This document shows positions 42,173 through 50,954 of a DNA stretch of 64,000 bases, in pieces. Both the position numbers and the translations under genes were made by a program. The notes beneath the pieces are model-generated. The model was not told where the DNA came from, made no database searches, and saw only the letters and a list, made by a program, of their open reading frames with translations. Source of the DNA: Betaproteobacteria bacterium UBA1934 (GTDB taxonomy: Bacteria > Pseudomonadota > Gammaproteobacteria > Burkholderiales > Rhodocyclaceae); contig DDFG01000004.1 in NCBI GenBank assembly GCA_002337055.1, positions 124,001 through 188,000 of the forward strand, given 5' to 3'. Numbering within the stretch: the stretch's first letter is position 1; each line of letters begins with the position of its first letter.

Positions 42173-44113
42173 CTACGACGCCGTTTCCCGCCACCACGCC
42201 AGAACTTGCTGGACCGCCGCCTCAATGGACAGCGCCGAGGTTTCGAGCAAACGTGCATCCGCCTCTTGCCGGAGCGGCGCCACGGCGCGGCGGGAATCCC
42301 GCTCGTCGCGTTCGCGCAAGTCCTGCAAAAGAGCGGCGAGATTAGCAGACATTCCTTTTTCGATCAACTGTTTATAGCGCCGCTCGGCGCGAATTTCGGC
42401 GCTGGCGGTCAGGAAGACCTTCAGGGCGGCATCGGGAAAGACAACCGACGCCATATCGCGTCCTTCCGCCACCAGCCCCGGTGCGCCGGAAAAGGCCCGC
42501 TGGCGGAACAACAACGCTTCGCGCACAGCGGGCAGCGCCGCGACCTGTGAGGCCCCGGACGAGACTTCTTCACTGCGGATCATTTCGCCGACCTCTTCGC
42601 CCGCCAAACGAATGCTGTTCTCGCCAAAAACGACGTCGAGCGACGCAGCCACCGCGGCCACACCGGCTTCGTCGTTCCACGGAACGCCCGCGCGCTGCGA
42701 AGCCAGCGCGGTAATGCGATACAAGGCGCCGGAATCCAGATAACGAAAACCCAGAGCCGTCGCCACGCGCGCCGCGACCGTGCCCTTGCCTGAAGCGGAA
42801 GGTCCGTCGATGGCCAGTACAGGCGGCGCCTGAGTCACCGACGCAAAACGTTCGAAGTAATCGGGAAAGGTCTTGGCAACACAGCCGGGATCATTGATCC
42901 TCAGCGGGGTTCCAAACGCCACCAACGAGAAGCACATCGCGATGCGGTGATCGTCATAGGTATCGATGCCCCCCTGCGGCGCATGCAGATTAGTCGACGG
43001 CGACACGCGCAAGTAGTCGGCCCCCTCTTCGACCGATACACCCAGCTTCTTGAGCTCGGCTGCCATGGCCACAATGCGGTCGGTCTCCTTGACACGCCAG
43101 CTGGCGATGTTGCGCAACGTCGTGTCGCCACGCGCGAACAGCGCTACGGTCGCCAGCGTCATCGCTGCATCGGGAATATGATTGCAGTCGAGATCGATAC
43201 CGACCAGCCCGCCGGCCGGGGCGCGCGCCTCGATCCAGTTCGGCCCCATCTCGATCCGGGTACCCATTTGCTGCAAGGCTTCGGCGAATCGGACATCGCC
43301 CTGGATAGAATCGCGCCCGACGCCCTCAACCCGCACCGGGCCGCCCCCGACGGCACCCAATGCCAGAAAGTAGGAAGCCGACGATGCATCGCCTTCGACA
43401 TAAATTTCGCCGGGCGACACATAACGGCTGGCGGCAGGCACGACAAAGCGCTGCCATCCCTCGCGACGCACCTCGACACCAAAGTGACGCATCGTCGCGA
43501 GCGTAATTTCGACATAGGGTTTGGAAATCAGCTCGCCCGCGACCTCAACTGTGCTCTCCACACCGGTCAGCGGTAGGGCCATCAACAAGCCGGTCAGAAA
43601 CTGGCTGGAAACGTCGCCGCGCACGCGCACCACGCCTCCAGCCTGAATCTTCGCCGGCTTCAGCCGCAACGGCGGATAGCCGTCATTGCCGAGATAATCG
43701 ATGTCGGCACCCAGTTGGCGCAGTGCATCGACCAGATCGCCAATCGGCCGCTCGTGCATGCGCGCCACGCCCGACAACCGATAGTCGCCGCCAGCCAGCG
43801 CCAGCGCAGCCGTCAGCGGACGAAACGCGGTACCGGCATTGCCGAGAAACAGGTCTGCTTGTCGCACCGGAAAGCGACCGCCGCATCCCGAAATACGCCA
43901 GCGATCTCCGCCCAGCTCGGTCACGCCGACACCGAGCGTGCGCAGCGCATCCAGCATGCGGGCGGTGTCATCAGAGGCGAGCAGGTCGCACACTTCGGAA
44001 TCACCTTCGGCCAGCGCCGCCAGCAGCAGCACGCGATTGGAAATACTTTTGGAGCCCGGCAGCCGAACGCTGCCGGAAGCGGCCGTCAGCCGCGCAAGAT
44101 CGATGAATGACAT
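42173..44113 (-). CDS. aroA-cmk: Bifunctional EPSP synthase / cytidylate kinase fusion
   Basis: A single 646-residue frame combining two enzymes that are separate genes in most bacteria. Residues 1-428 are EPSP synthase (AroA, shikimate pathway): P-G-S-K-S-I-S-N-R, G-N-A-G-T-A-F-R-P-L-T and the D-Y-D-D-H-R-I-A-M motif near 385-393. Residues about 429-646 are cytidylate kinase (Cmk), with P-loop G-P-S-A-S-G-K-G-T at 437-445, Y-L-D-S-G-A-L-Y-R and R-D-M-A-S-V-V-F-P-D-A. There is almost no linker. Such fusions are annotated in other Betaproteobacteria, so this is probably real rather than a sequencing error. It sits before rpsA. Confidence 0.96.
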   Translation of the reverse strand: MSFIDLARLTAASGSVRLPGSKSISNRVLLLAALAEGDSEVCDLLASDDTARMLDALRTLGVGVTELGGDRWRISGCGGRFPVRQADLFLGNAGTAFRPLTAALALAGGDYRLSGVARMHERPIGDLVDALRQLGADIDYLGNDGYPPLRLKPAKIQAGGVVRVRGDVSSQFLTGLLMALPLTGVESTVEVAGELISKPYVEITLATMRHFGVEVRREGWQRFVVPAASRYVSPGEIYVEGDASSASYFLALGAVGGGPVRVEGVGRDSIQGDVRFAEALQQMGTRIEMGPNWIEARAPAGGLVGIDLDCNHIPDAAMTLATVALFARGDTTLRNIASWRVKETDRIVAMAAELKKLGVSVEEGADYLRVSPSTNLHAPQGGIDTYDDHRIAMCFSLVAFGTPLRINDPGCVAKTFPDYFERFASVTQAPPVLAIDGPSASGKGTVAARVATALGFRYLDSGALYRITALASQRAGVPWNDEAGVAAVAASLDVVFGENSIRLAGEEVGEMIRSEEVSSGASQVAALPAVREALLFRQRAFSGAPGLVAEGRDMASVVFPDAALKVFLTASAEIRAERRYKQLIEKGMSANLAALLQDLRERDERDSRRAVAPLRQEADARLLETSALSIEAAVQQVLAWWRETAS

Positions 44114-44165
44114 TGAAATTCGCCCTGGTTGGATGAAGGCACGTTAGAGCGCGCCGCTCGCCTTG

Positions 44166-45989
44166 TCAATTTGCCGCTGGCGGGGTGTATTCCGGCACGA
44201 ATTCCGTCAAGCCTCGCCTGACATCGTCCGGGGCGCGCACGGGCAGCCCCAGCCATTCCTCAAGTGCTGCCAGTTCCTCGCTTGACAGCACATCCTGACA
44301 GCGGGCCACTCGCAATTTCGGGTGCGGCGTGGATTGAGTCTTCTCGTCATCCGCCAGCAACTCTTCATACAATTTCTCGCCCGCTCGCAAGCCGGTGAAT
44401 TCGATGCGTATTTCATCCTCCGCAAAGCCGGAAAGGCGGATCATGTCGCGCGCCAGATCGGCGATGCGAATCGGCTCTCCCATGTCGAGCACCAGAATTT
44501 CGCCGCCCTTGCCCATCCATCCCGCTTGCAGCACGAGTTGGGCCGCTTCCGGAATCGTCATGAAATAGCGGATGATTTCGGGATGGGTGACGGTGACCGG
44601 CCCGCCGCGAGCGATCTGTTCGCGGAATTTTGGAATGACGCTGCCATTGCTGCCCAGCACGTTGCCGAATCGAACGGTTACAAAGCGTGTTCGTCCGCTG
44701 GCGTGCACGGCTGCACACAGTCTTTCTGCAAGACGTTTGCTGGCGCCCATCACATTGGTCGGATTAACCGCCTTGTCAGTGGAAATCAGTACAAACTTCT
44801 GTACTCCGGCATGCTCCGCCGCACGCGCCAGCGTCAGTGTCCCCAGCGCATTGGTGCGCACCGCCTGCCAGGCATTGATCTCTTCCATCAACGGCACGTG
44901 CTTGTAGGCGGCGGCATGGAATATCAGTGCCGGCTTTTCCACGGCGAGAATTTCATCGACGCGGGCAGCATCCCGCACATCGGCCGCCCAGCAATGTCGC
45001 GCCTGGTTCGGCCAGGATTGCGCCAATTCCTCATCTATGCGATAGAGCGCGAGTTCGGAAGATTCCAGCAGTACCATCCGCGCCGGCTCGTAGCGCGCGA
45101 TTTGGCGACACAGTTCGGAGCCGATGGAACCGCCGGCGCCGCTGATCAGCACGACCTGCCCGGTCAGCAGCTCATGCAGACCACCATCGTCGAGGGTCAC
45201 AGCCTCGCGTCCGAGCAAGTCTTCAAGCTCGACACGGCGTATGTGAGATACCGCCAGCTTGCCCGACAGCAGATCCTCATAAGATGGCATCGTCATTACC
45301 GTCAATCCGGCGCCAGCGGCCTTTTCCGCCGCATGACGTCGCTCAGCCGGTTTGGCGCCGGGCATGGCCATGATGACGTGCCGGATACCGTACTTATCGG
45401 CCATTTCACCAACTTGCCCGATCGGCCCCGCGACCGGTAACCCCCGCAAGCGCCTTCCGATCTTGCCCGGATTGTCGTCCAGCAGCGCCACCGCATACCA
45501 TTGGCCACTGCGGTGGATTTCGCGCAACAGCGAATCCGCCGCCTCGCCCGCGCCCAGTATCAGTACCGGCTGGCCGCGCAGTTTGGCCGGGCCGTACAGT
45601 CGGTGCTCCTTCCAACTGCGATAGGCAAAACGGCTTCCGCCCATCATCAACGCCAGCAGAATCGGATGAAGTGCCAGAACCGACCGTGGGATGGAACCGA
45701 TCCTGAAAACCAGCACCACGGCGGTGGTCATCAACGCACCGGCGATGACCGCCGACACGAGATGTTGCAAATCTGAAAGACTGGCGAAACGCCACAACCC
45801 GCGGTAGAGCCCGAAGGAGAAAAAGAGTACGGCAAACAGCGGCAGCACCCATAGCAGCGAAGACTGCGCGGCATTCTGGAAATCGGGCGGAATCTCGAAA
45901 TTGAATCGCAACCAGAACGCCAGCATCCACGCCAGTGCCGCCGCCAAAACGTCGTGGACAAAAGCCGCAACGGTACGCTTGTTGGTCAT
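44166..45989 (-). CDS. CapD/WbpM-type nucleoside-diphosphate-sugar 4,6-dehydratase
   Basis: A 607-residue membrane-bound dehydratase of the WbpM/FlaA1/CapD family, which starts synthesis of UDP-trideoxy sugars for O-antigen or exopolysaccharide. Four N-terminal transmembrane helices (about 9-110) are followed by a CoA-binding-like Rossmann region (L-G-A-G-E-A-A-D-S). The catalytic SDR domain has V-L-I-S-G-A-G-G-S-I-G-S-E, I-F-H-A-A-A-Y-K-H-V-P and S-T-D-K-A-V-N-P-T-N-V-M-G-A-S-K. It is the third gene of a polysaccharide group, upstream of aroA-cmk. Confidence 0.95.
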   Translation of the reverse strand: MTNKRTVAAFVHDVLAAALAWMLAFWLRFNFEIPPDFQNAAQSSLLWVLPLFAVLFFSFGLYRGLWRFASLSDLQHLVSAVIAGALMTTAVVLVFRIGSIPRSVLALHPILLALMMGGSRFAYRSWKEHRLYGPAKLRGQPVLILGAGEAADSLLREIHRSGQWYAVALLDDNPGKIGRRLRGLPVAGPIGQVGEMADKYGIRHVIMAMPGAKPAERRHAAEKAAGAGLTVMTMPSYEDLLSGKLAVSHIRRVELEDLLGREAVTLDDGGLHELLTGQVVLISGAGGSIGSELCRQIARYEPARMVLLESSELALYRIDEELAQSWPNQARHCWAADVRDAARVDEILAVEKPALIFHAAAYKHVPLMEEINAWQAVRTNALGTLTLARAAEHAGVQKFVLISTDKAVNPTNVMGASKRLAERLCAAVHASGRTRFVTVRFGNVLGSNGSVIPKFREQIARGGPVTVTHPEIIRYFMTIPEAAQLVLQAGWMGKGGEILVLDMGEPIRIADLARDMIRLSGFAEDEIRIEFTGLRAGEKLYEELLADDEKTQSTPHPKLRVARCQDVLSSEELAALEEWLGLPVRAPDDVRRGLTEFVPEYTPPAAN

Positions 45990-46033
45990 TCAACCGAACC
46001 CGGGTCAATAATGAGGGCGCATTCTACTGCGAC

Positions 46034-46594
46034 CTAATGCGAAACGCCGTCCCGTTTAATGACTTTTACAAAAGTCCGCCACAGGATGTGCACATCAAAC
46101 GACAACGACCGGCGCCTCAGATATTCGGCATCCAGTGCCACTTTTTGCGGAATCGGCAGCTCGTCGCGCCCGTTGATCTGCGCCCAGCCGGTCAGACCGG
46201 GCGTCAACGCATCCACCCCGGCGGCCGTGCGCAACGCAATCAGGTCATCCTGATTGAACAAGGCCGGTCGTGGCCCGACGAAACTCATGTCACCTTTCAG
46301 TATGCTCCAGAGCTGCGGCAGTTCGTCGAGACTGGAACGCCGGAGAAAAGACCCGACGGGCGTCAGGTAAGCTTCCGGCTTTTCCAGCAGATGGGTGGCG
46401 ACAGCTGGTGTGCCAACCCGCATGCTGCGGAATTTTGGCATGGCAAACAGCCGGTTATGCCGGCCCACCCGTTGCGACCAGTACAACGCGGGACCCGGCG
46501 AGGTAAGGCAAACCAGCAGCGCGACCGCGACAATCGGCAGCGCCAGAAAGAGCAGCGCGAACAGGCCGAGCGCCAGATCAAAAAGGCGTTTCAT
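46034..46594 (-). CDS. Polyprenyl-phosphate sugar-1-phosphate transferase (PglC type)
   Basis: A short monotopic phosphoglycosyl transferase of 186 residues that loads the first sugar phosphate onto undecaprenyl phosphate. It starts M-K-R-L-F-D-L with a single re-entrant hydrophobic helix. It has P-G-P-A-L-Y-W-S-Q-R-V-G, P-K-F-R-S-M-R, the catalytic L-R-R-S-S-L-D-E-L-P-Q-L-W and the M-S-F-V-G-P-R-P motif. Its 5' end overlaps the upstream epimerase gene by 17 bases. Start ATG 46594 matches the family; an upstream in-frame start would extend without homology. Confidence 0.94.
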   Translation of the reverse strand: MKRLFDLALGLFALLFLALPIVAVALLVCLTSPGPALYWSQRVGRHNRLFAMPKFRSMRVGTPAVATHLLEKPEAYLTPVGSFLRRSSLDELPQLWSILKGDMSFVGPRPALFNQDDLIALRTAAGVDALTPGLTGWAQINGRDELPIPQKVALDAEYLRRRSLSFDVHILWRTFVKVIKRDGVSH

Positions 46595-47534
46595 CGCCAA
46601 ACATTTCCGCCAGACCCGCCGCAAGCGAGACCCGTGCACGCCAACCCAGTTCGCGCGAGATGCGCTCCGGAGAATAATGTGCGGATCCGAGCAAGCGATC
46701 CAGCATTTCGCTATCAAGCGGCACCCGTCGCCCCGTCAAACTGGCAAGCGCGTCGCCCGCCCGTGCCGCGCCGCGCAGCACGACCGCCGGCACAGCACTC
46801 CGCACCAGCTGCAAACCCAAAGCAACGCGCAGGGCGTCGTACAACTCGCGGCCCGAGGGCGCTTCGGGTGACGCCAGAATATAGGTACGCCCATTCGCGC
46901 GCATGTCGCGGGCGACATGACGCATTGCATCCACCACATCGTCAACGTGAATCAGCGAACGCCGATTGCCGGTTTCCGGCAGCGGCGGAAAGGCACCACG
47001 CGCCACCATCCGGCCCATGCGTTCCAGATTTCCGCGCCCGCCCCGGCCATACACCATGGCCAGGCGCAGATTCACCACCCGCATCCCCGAGGCGGTTGCA
47101 ATTTCCGCCACCGCCCGTTCCGCCGCCCGCTTGGACCGCCCGTAATCAGTCAGGGGTTCGCCCGGAAACTCCTCATCGGCACACTGTTCGCCGGGTTCGG
47201 CCATCGCCTTGACGCTGGAAAGTAACACGAAACACCGCACGCCACTCTGCGCAGCCGCAGCAGCCATGTTGCGCGCGCCCTCGAAATTGACACGCCAATG
47301 CAGCGCCGCCTCATCGGCGGCCCGTGCGGCAAAAGCGTGCGCGTGGCCGGCGCAGTGAAACACACATTCGACGCCTTTGCAGAGAGCTTCGAGACCTGCC
47401 TGGTTACCGAGATCGAGATCCGCCATCTCCAACGCCGCACCCTTTCCAGCCAGCCGGGGAACGAGGCCGCCAGTCGCCAGAGCGCGTGCCAACCGGCCGC
47501 CGATAAAGCCGTTGGCACCGGTAATCAGGTCCAT
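46578..47534 (-). CDS. NAD-dependent epimerase/dehydratase family protein (WbpV/UDP-sugar epimerase-like)
   Basis: An SDR-family sugar-nucleotide epimerase of 318 residues. It has I-T-G-A-N-G-F-I-G-G-R at the N terminus, F-V-L-L-S-S-V-K-A, the catalytic Y-G-R-S-K, and a C-terminal substrate domain. The layout is like 4-epimerases of O-antigen clusters that pair with a PglC-type transferase, so it may supply the initiating sugar. It heads the three-gene polysaccharide group and is divergent from the DUF1800 gene. No clear ribosome site precedes ATG 47534. Confidence 0.88.
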   Translation of the reverse strand: MDLITGANGFIGGRLARALATGGLVPRLAGKGAALEMADLDLGNQAGLEALCKGVECVFHCAGHAHAFAARAADEAALHWRVNFEGARNMAAAAAQSGVRCFVLLSSVKAMAEPGEQCADEEFPGEPLTDYGRSKRAAERAVAEIATASGMRVVNLRLAMVYGRGGRGNLERMGRMVARGAFPPLPETGNRRSLIHVDDVVDAMRHVARDMRANGRTYILASPEAPSGRELYDALRVALGLQLVRSAVPAVVLRGAARAGDALASLTGRRVPLDSEMLDRLLGSAHYSPERISRELGWRARVSLAAGLAEMFGDETPF

Positions 47535-47672
47535 GTGGTGTTCGTTCGATGAGGTAGGTGACTGTTTTACCCGGTCGGCTGACGCGGGAATGTGATTTTA
47601 TCATGTCCCTATTCGCCAGCGCCTGCTGATCCGGACAACGTCGCCTGCTACCGGAGAAGACGATTTCGTATA

Positions 47673-47688
47673 CATCTGCTTACAACTT
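47673..47688 (+). promoter_or_regulatory. CATYTGCTTACAACTT element upstream of the DUF1800 gene
   Basis: CATCTGCTTACAACTT differs at one base from 6066-6081, the element before the Cys-rich gene. Here the preceding TATACA (47669-47674) is spaced ten bases before CTTACA (47679-47684), so the direct-repeat layout is partly kept. It lies 130 bases before the DUF1800 start and about 140 bases before the divergent epimerase start. Confidence 0.45.
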
Positions 47689-47817
47689 AGGGCGAGGATT
47701 TACACCGGGCTTGCATCCGTCGCTCGCAAAATATGCGTCAATGTAGCCGTACATAGCTGGCGCGCCACCGGCCACCACGCTTGCGGCAAGTGAATCGACA
47801 GCCCGGAAGGTGTGTTC

Positions 47818-49434
47818 ATGGCAATTTTCAACTGCAACCTATCTTCGCGAACGAGTAATTCTGCCTTTCGTGGGATCGCAGCCTGCTTTCTGCTCATTAT
47901 CACGCCATTCGCGTGGGCGGACGGCTGGCCGGATGATCATCGCATGACAGCACCTGAAGCCCGCGCCATGCTGAACCGCTTCGGGTATGGCGCGACACCC
48001 GCCAGCCTACTTGCCGCGACCATGCAGACACCCCGCCAATTTGTGACGCGTGGCCTCCTCGCGCAATCGCTCTTGCCCGAAAGCATTGCGGATGACCTGA
48101 ACGCATTGCCTATCGCCGAACCGCTCGCCGCCACCTGGGCACGGATGGGGCCCGGCGGAACGGCGCGGCAGGAGAACGATGATAAGCTGACTCTGCGGCA
48201 GGAAGAAAACCGATTTGCCAGCGCGGCAGTACAGGCCAGATTGTTGACCATGGTCAATAGCGAAAACCCTGCGCACGAAGTGTTGCTTTCGTTCTGGCTC
48301 AATCATTTTTCCATCCATGCGTTGAAGAATCTCGACAAGATCCTGGCCTGGAACTACATCCACGCCCTAGAGCAGGCGATGTCTGAAGACAGTTTCGAGG
48401 CCTTGTTGCGAGCAAGTTTTTTTCACCCTGCAATGCAGATCTACCTCGACAACGCCCAATCGACCGCGCCGGATTCACCGGCTGCCCTGTTTGCCTCGCG
48501 CAACGGCAAGACGGCGGGCATCAACGAGAATCTGGCGCGGGAGTTGCTCGAACTGCACACACTCGGCGTCGATGCGGCGTACACTCAAAAAGATGTGCAG
48601 GAACTGGCCCGCATCATCACTGGCGCCGGACTCTATTCCCAACGGATGAACGACGCCGCCCTGACGCGCGCGGGTGCCACCAGACATGGCGAATTCCTCT
48701 TTGATCCGCGCCGGCACGATTTTGGTGCCAAACAGTTGCTCGGCAATTTCTTCCCTGCGGGTCAGGGACTGACTGAAATCGACCGCGCGCTGCATCTGCT
48801 GGCGTTGCATCCCGCTACCGCTCACCGGATCGCGCGCAAGCTCGCCCAACGTTTTCTTGCCGACGATCCGCCGCATGCGTTGATTGAGGCCATGGCCGCC
48901 GCTTACCTGCAATCCGGCGGACGCATCTCGGCCACTCTCTCGCCTCTGCTGGCTGCCCCTGAATTTCTCGCGTCGCTTGCTCAACCCCGGAAATACAAGG
49001 AGCCCATGGATTACGTGCTCTCTGCCGCGCGGGCTGTCTGCGGCGATCAAGCTATCGCGCAAAGGCAAACTCTCGCCGTCACCTTGCTGGATATGGGGCA
49101 GGCACCGTTGATGCACACAACCCCCGACGGCTACGGTAGCGCCGAAGCCGATTGGCTCTCGCCAGCCGCCATGGCCAAGCGCGTACGCTTTTCGCTCGCC
49201 GCGGCTCAGGAACGTCTACCGCTCGCCAGCCGCCCGAACAATGAACCCGGCCGCCTGCGCGGCCTGGAGAAGGGACGTGCTGATCTGACCGGTAACAGTT
49301 GCCACCCCGACGAAGGCATCGTTCGCCAAGCGATCGGTCCGATTTCCCCAACCACCGAAGCGAGTCTTGCCGGACTGATGCCGCGCGAGCGCATCGCCGC
49401 CTTGCTTGCGAGCCCTGAATTCATGAGGCGCTGA
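47818..49434 (+). CDS. DUF1800 family secreted protein
   Basis: A 538-residue exported protein of the DUF1800 family, function unknown. A signal peptide (about 1-34, ending F-A-W-A) is followed by family motifs: A-R-A-M-L-N-R-F-G-Y-G-A-T-P, L-L-S-F-W-L-N-H-F, N-E-N-L-A-R-E-L-L-E-L-H-T-L-G-V and P-R-R-H-D-F-G-A-K. GGAAGG seven bases before ATG 47818 fixes the start over GTG 47812. The DUF1501 gene begins two bases after the stop. The pairing DUF1800-DUF1501 is widespread and implies joint function. Confidence 0.9.
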   Translation: MAIFNCNLSSRTSNSAFRGIAACFLLIITPFAWADGWPDDHRMTAPEARAMLNRFGYGATPASLLAATMQTPRQFVTRGLLAQSLLPESIADDLNALPIAEPLAATWARMGPGGTARQENDDKLTLRQEENRFASAAVQARLLTMVNSENPAHEVLLSFWLNHFSIHALKNLDKILAWNYIHALEQAMSEDSFEALLRASFFHPAMQIYLDNAQSTAPDSPAALFASRNGKTAGINENLARELLELHTLGVDAAYTQKDVQELARIITGAGLYSQRMNDAALTRAGATRHGEFLFDPRRHDFGAKQLLGNFFPAGQGLTEIDRALHLLALHPATAHRIARKLAQRFLADDPPHALIEAMAAAYLQSGGRISATLSPLLAAPEFLASLAQPRKYKEPMDYVLSAARAVCGDQAIAQRQTLAVTLLDMGQAPLMHTTPDGYGSAEADWLSPAAMAKRVRFSLAAAQERLPLASRPNNEPGRLRGLEKGRADLTGNSCHPDEGIVRQAIGPISPTTEASLAGLMPRERIAALLASPEFMRR

Positions 49435-49436
49435 CC

Positions 49437-50615
49437 ATGGAACGACGTCGATTTTTACAACTGGCGACCACCGGCTGCGTCGCCACTGGCCTGATGCCGA
49501 TCACGGCCATGTCGGTCGAGACACGCATCGTCCACCCCGCCCGCCTGATCATGATCTTTTTGCGCGGCGGCCTGGATGGCTTGTTCGCTATCGCACCGGT
49601 GGCCGATCCCCGGCTCGCTGAACTGCGCCCCACACTCGCCCGTACAGCATTGGAGAAGGGCATGCCATTGGGCAACAGCGGGTTCGCCGCGCATCCCGCT
49701 GCGACGTTGTTTGCCGACTGGTATCGTGAAGGGCAACTCGCCTTCGCCCCATGCGCAGGCACGACAGACCGCAGCCGCAGCCATTTTCAGGCACAGGATC
49801 TCTTCGAATTGGGGAGCGGCGCAATCACCGGCGGCTCGGGATTTCTAGGGCGAGCCGCTGGCGTGATCGAGCCGAACCGTCGCTCCGTTGCCTTTACGCG
49901 CGAAGTACCCCTCTGCCTGCGCGGTGGCGACAGCGAACCGGAGGTCGCGCCGCTCTCGGGCAGCGGCCTGAAGATTCCCGAAGGTAATCTGAGAAACGCG
50001 CTACTCGCGGCGCATCGCGGTCAGGCCAGCGGCCGCGCACTAGAGCAGGCCATTGCCACAGAAGAAGAGATTGTGGCCGCAATGGGCATGGATGCGCAGG
50101 CCGCTCGCGGCGCGCCAGGGATTGCGGGATTTCCCCGCATAGCGGAAACAATGGGCCGAATGCTAAGGGCAAATCAGCGCATCGCTCTCTCGTTTGTCGA
50201 TTTTGGCGGTCTCGATACCCACGCCGGCGAAGATGGAGTGCTGACACGTGTCCTCCTGGCGCTGACCAGCGCGCTGCAAGCACTCAGACAAACACTTGGC
50301 ACCGAAGAATGGGCGCGCACTCGCGTGGTACTGATGAGCGAATTTGGCCGTACAGCCCGCGAGAACGGAACCAAAGGCACCGACCACGGGCACGGCGGGC
50401 TCTTTCTGGTTGCCGGCGGCAACGTGGCTGGCGGACGCATGCTGGGCGATTTCCCCGGCCTCGGCGACAATGTTCTGCACGATCGGCGCGATCTGCCGGT
50501 ACTGGCGGATTGGCGTGACCTGCTGGCAGCCTGCCTGCGCGCCTCGTTTGACCTGAGCGAACCGGCCTTGAACCGGGTTTTCCCCGGAAGACCGGGGCGT
50601 ACATACTCGGTATAG
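49437..50615 (+). CDS. DUF1501 family protein with Tat signal
   Basis: A 392-residue protein of the DUF1501 family, related to sulfatase/alkaline-phosphatase-like folds. The start M-E-R-R-R-F-L-Q-L is a twin-arginine export signal, so the protein is likely folded in the cytoplasm before export. Family marks are F-L-R-G-G-L-D-G-L, R-S-R-S-H-F-Q-A-Q-D, F-G-G-L-D-T-H and E-F-G-R-T-A-R-E-N-G-T-K-G-T-D-H-G. It ends eight bases before a tRNA gene on the other strand. Confidence 0.9.
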   Translation: MERRRFLQLATTGCVATGLMPITAMSVETRIVHPARLIMIFLRGGLDGLFAIAPVADPRLAELRPTLARTALEKGMPLGNSGFAAHPAATLFADWYREGQLAFAPCAGTTDRSRSHFQAQDLFELGSGAITGGSGFLGRAAGVIEPNRRSVAFTREVPLCLRGGDSEPEVAPLSGSGLKIPEGNLRNALLAAHRGQASGRALEQAIATEEEIVAAMGMDAQAARGAPGIAGFPRIAETMGRMLRANQRIALSFVDFGGLDTHAGEDGVLTRVLLALTSALQALRQTLGTEEWARTRVVLMSEFGRTARENGTKGTDHGHGGLFLVAGGNVAGGRMLGDFPGLGDNVLHDRRDLPVLADWRDLLAACLRASFDLSEPALNRVFPGRPGRTYSV

Positions 50616-50623
50616 GAGGAGAT

Positions 50624-50700
50624 TGGCGCGCCCGGAGGGACTCGAACCCCCTACCCTCGGCTTAGAAGGCCGATGCTCTATCCAGATGAGCTACGGGCGC
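50624..50700 (-). tRNA. tRNA-Arg (anticodon TCT)
   Basis: A 77-base cloverleaf with CCA encoded. The acceptor stem GCGCCCG pairs with CGGGCGC. The anticodon loop CTTCTAA gives TCT (arginine, AGA codon). The T loop is GTTCGAGTC. It follows tRNA-Pro by 20 bases and probably shares its promoter. Confidence 0.97.
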
Positions 50701-50720
50701 GGGTGAATATGACTAATGAG

Positions 50721-50797
50721 TGGTCGGGGTGACACGATTCGAACGTGCGACTTTCTGCTCCCAAAGCAGACACTCTACCGGACTGAGCTACACCCCG
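50721..50797 (-). tRNA. tRNA-Pro (anticodon TGG)
   Basis: A 77-base cloverleaf with CCA encoded and the acceptor stem CGGGGTG/CACCCCG. The anticodon loop TTTGGGA gives TGG (proline). It is the first tRNA of the pair behind a strong promoter. Confidence 0.97.
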
Positions 50798-50807
50798 AGG
50801 AGGGCCG

Positions 50808-50836
50808 ATTCTAGCGAGCGACACCCAAAGCGTCAA
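50808..50836 (-). promoter_or_regulatory. Sigma-70 promoter of the tRNA-Pro/tRNA-Arg pair
   Basis: On the minus strand TTGACG (50836-50831), a 17-base spacer and TAGAAT (50813-50808) make a near-consensus promoter ending 10 bases before the tRNA-Pro gene. The stretch right after the -10 box is C/G-rich, the discriminator type linked to stringent (ppGpp/DksA) repression. Confidence 0.85.
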
Positions 50837-50905
50837 GGAAACCCGACGGCCGGGTTGACGCAGAACCGCGCTGGCAAAGCCGCTGCGTCACAACCAAAAG
50901 TCTTG

Positions 50906-50934
50906 TTGCAGGCCGGGGCGTTCTGAGATTTAAT
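50906..50934 (+). promoter_or_regulatory. Sigma-70 type promoter of dksA
   Basis: TTGCAG (50906-50911), a 17-base spacer and TTTAAT (50929-50934) lie 20 bases before the dksA ATG. The leader would be only about 14 bases. Confidence 0.6.
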
Positions 50935-50954
50935 AGCCCCTTTTCTTAATCCGG

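Noticed and set aside
42820..42835. Possible missed stop between aroA and cmk
   Set aside because: The frame is continuous, both domains are complete, and the same fusion is known in other Betaproteobacteria.
44322..45440. A 372-codon plus-strand frame opposite the CapD-like gene
   Set aside because: Shadow of a strongly conserved dehydratase.
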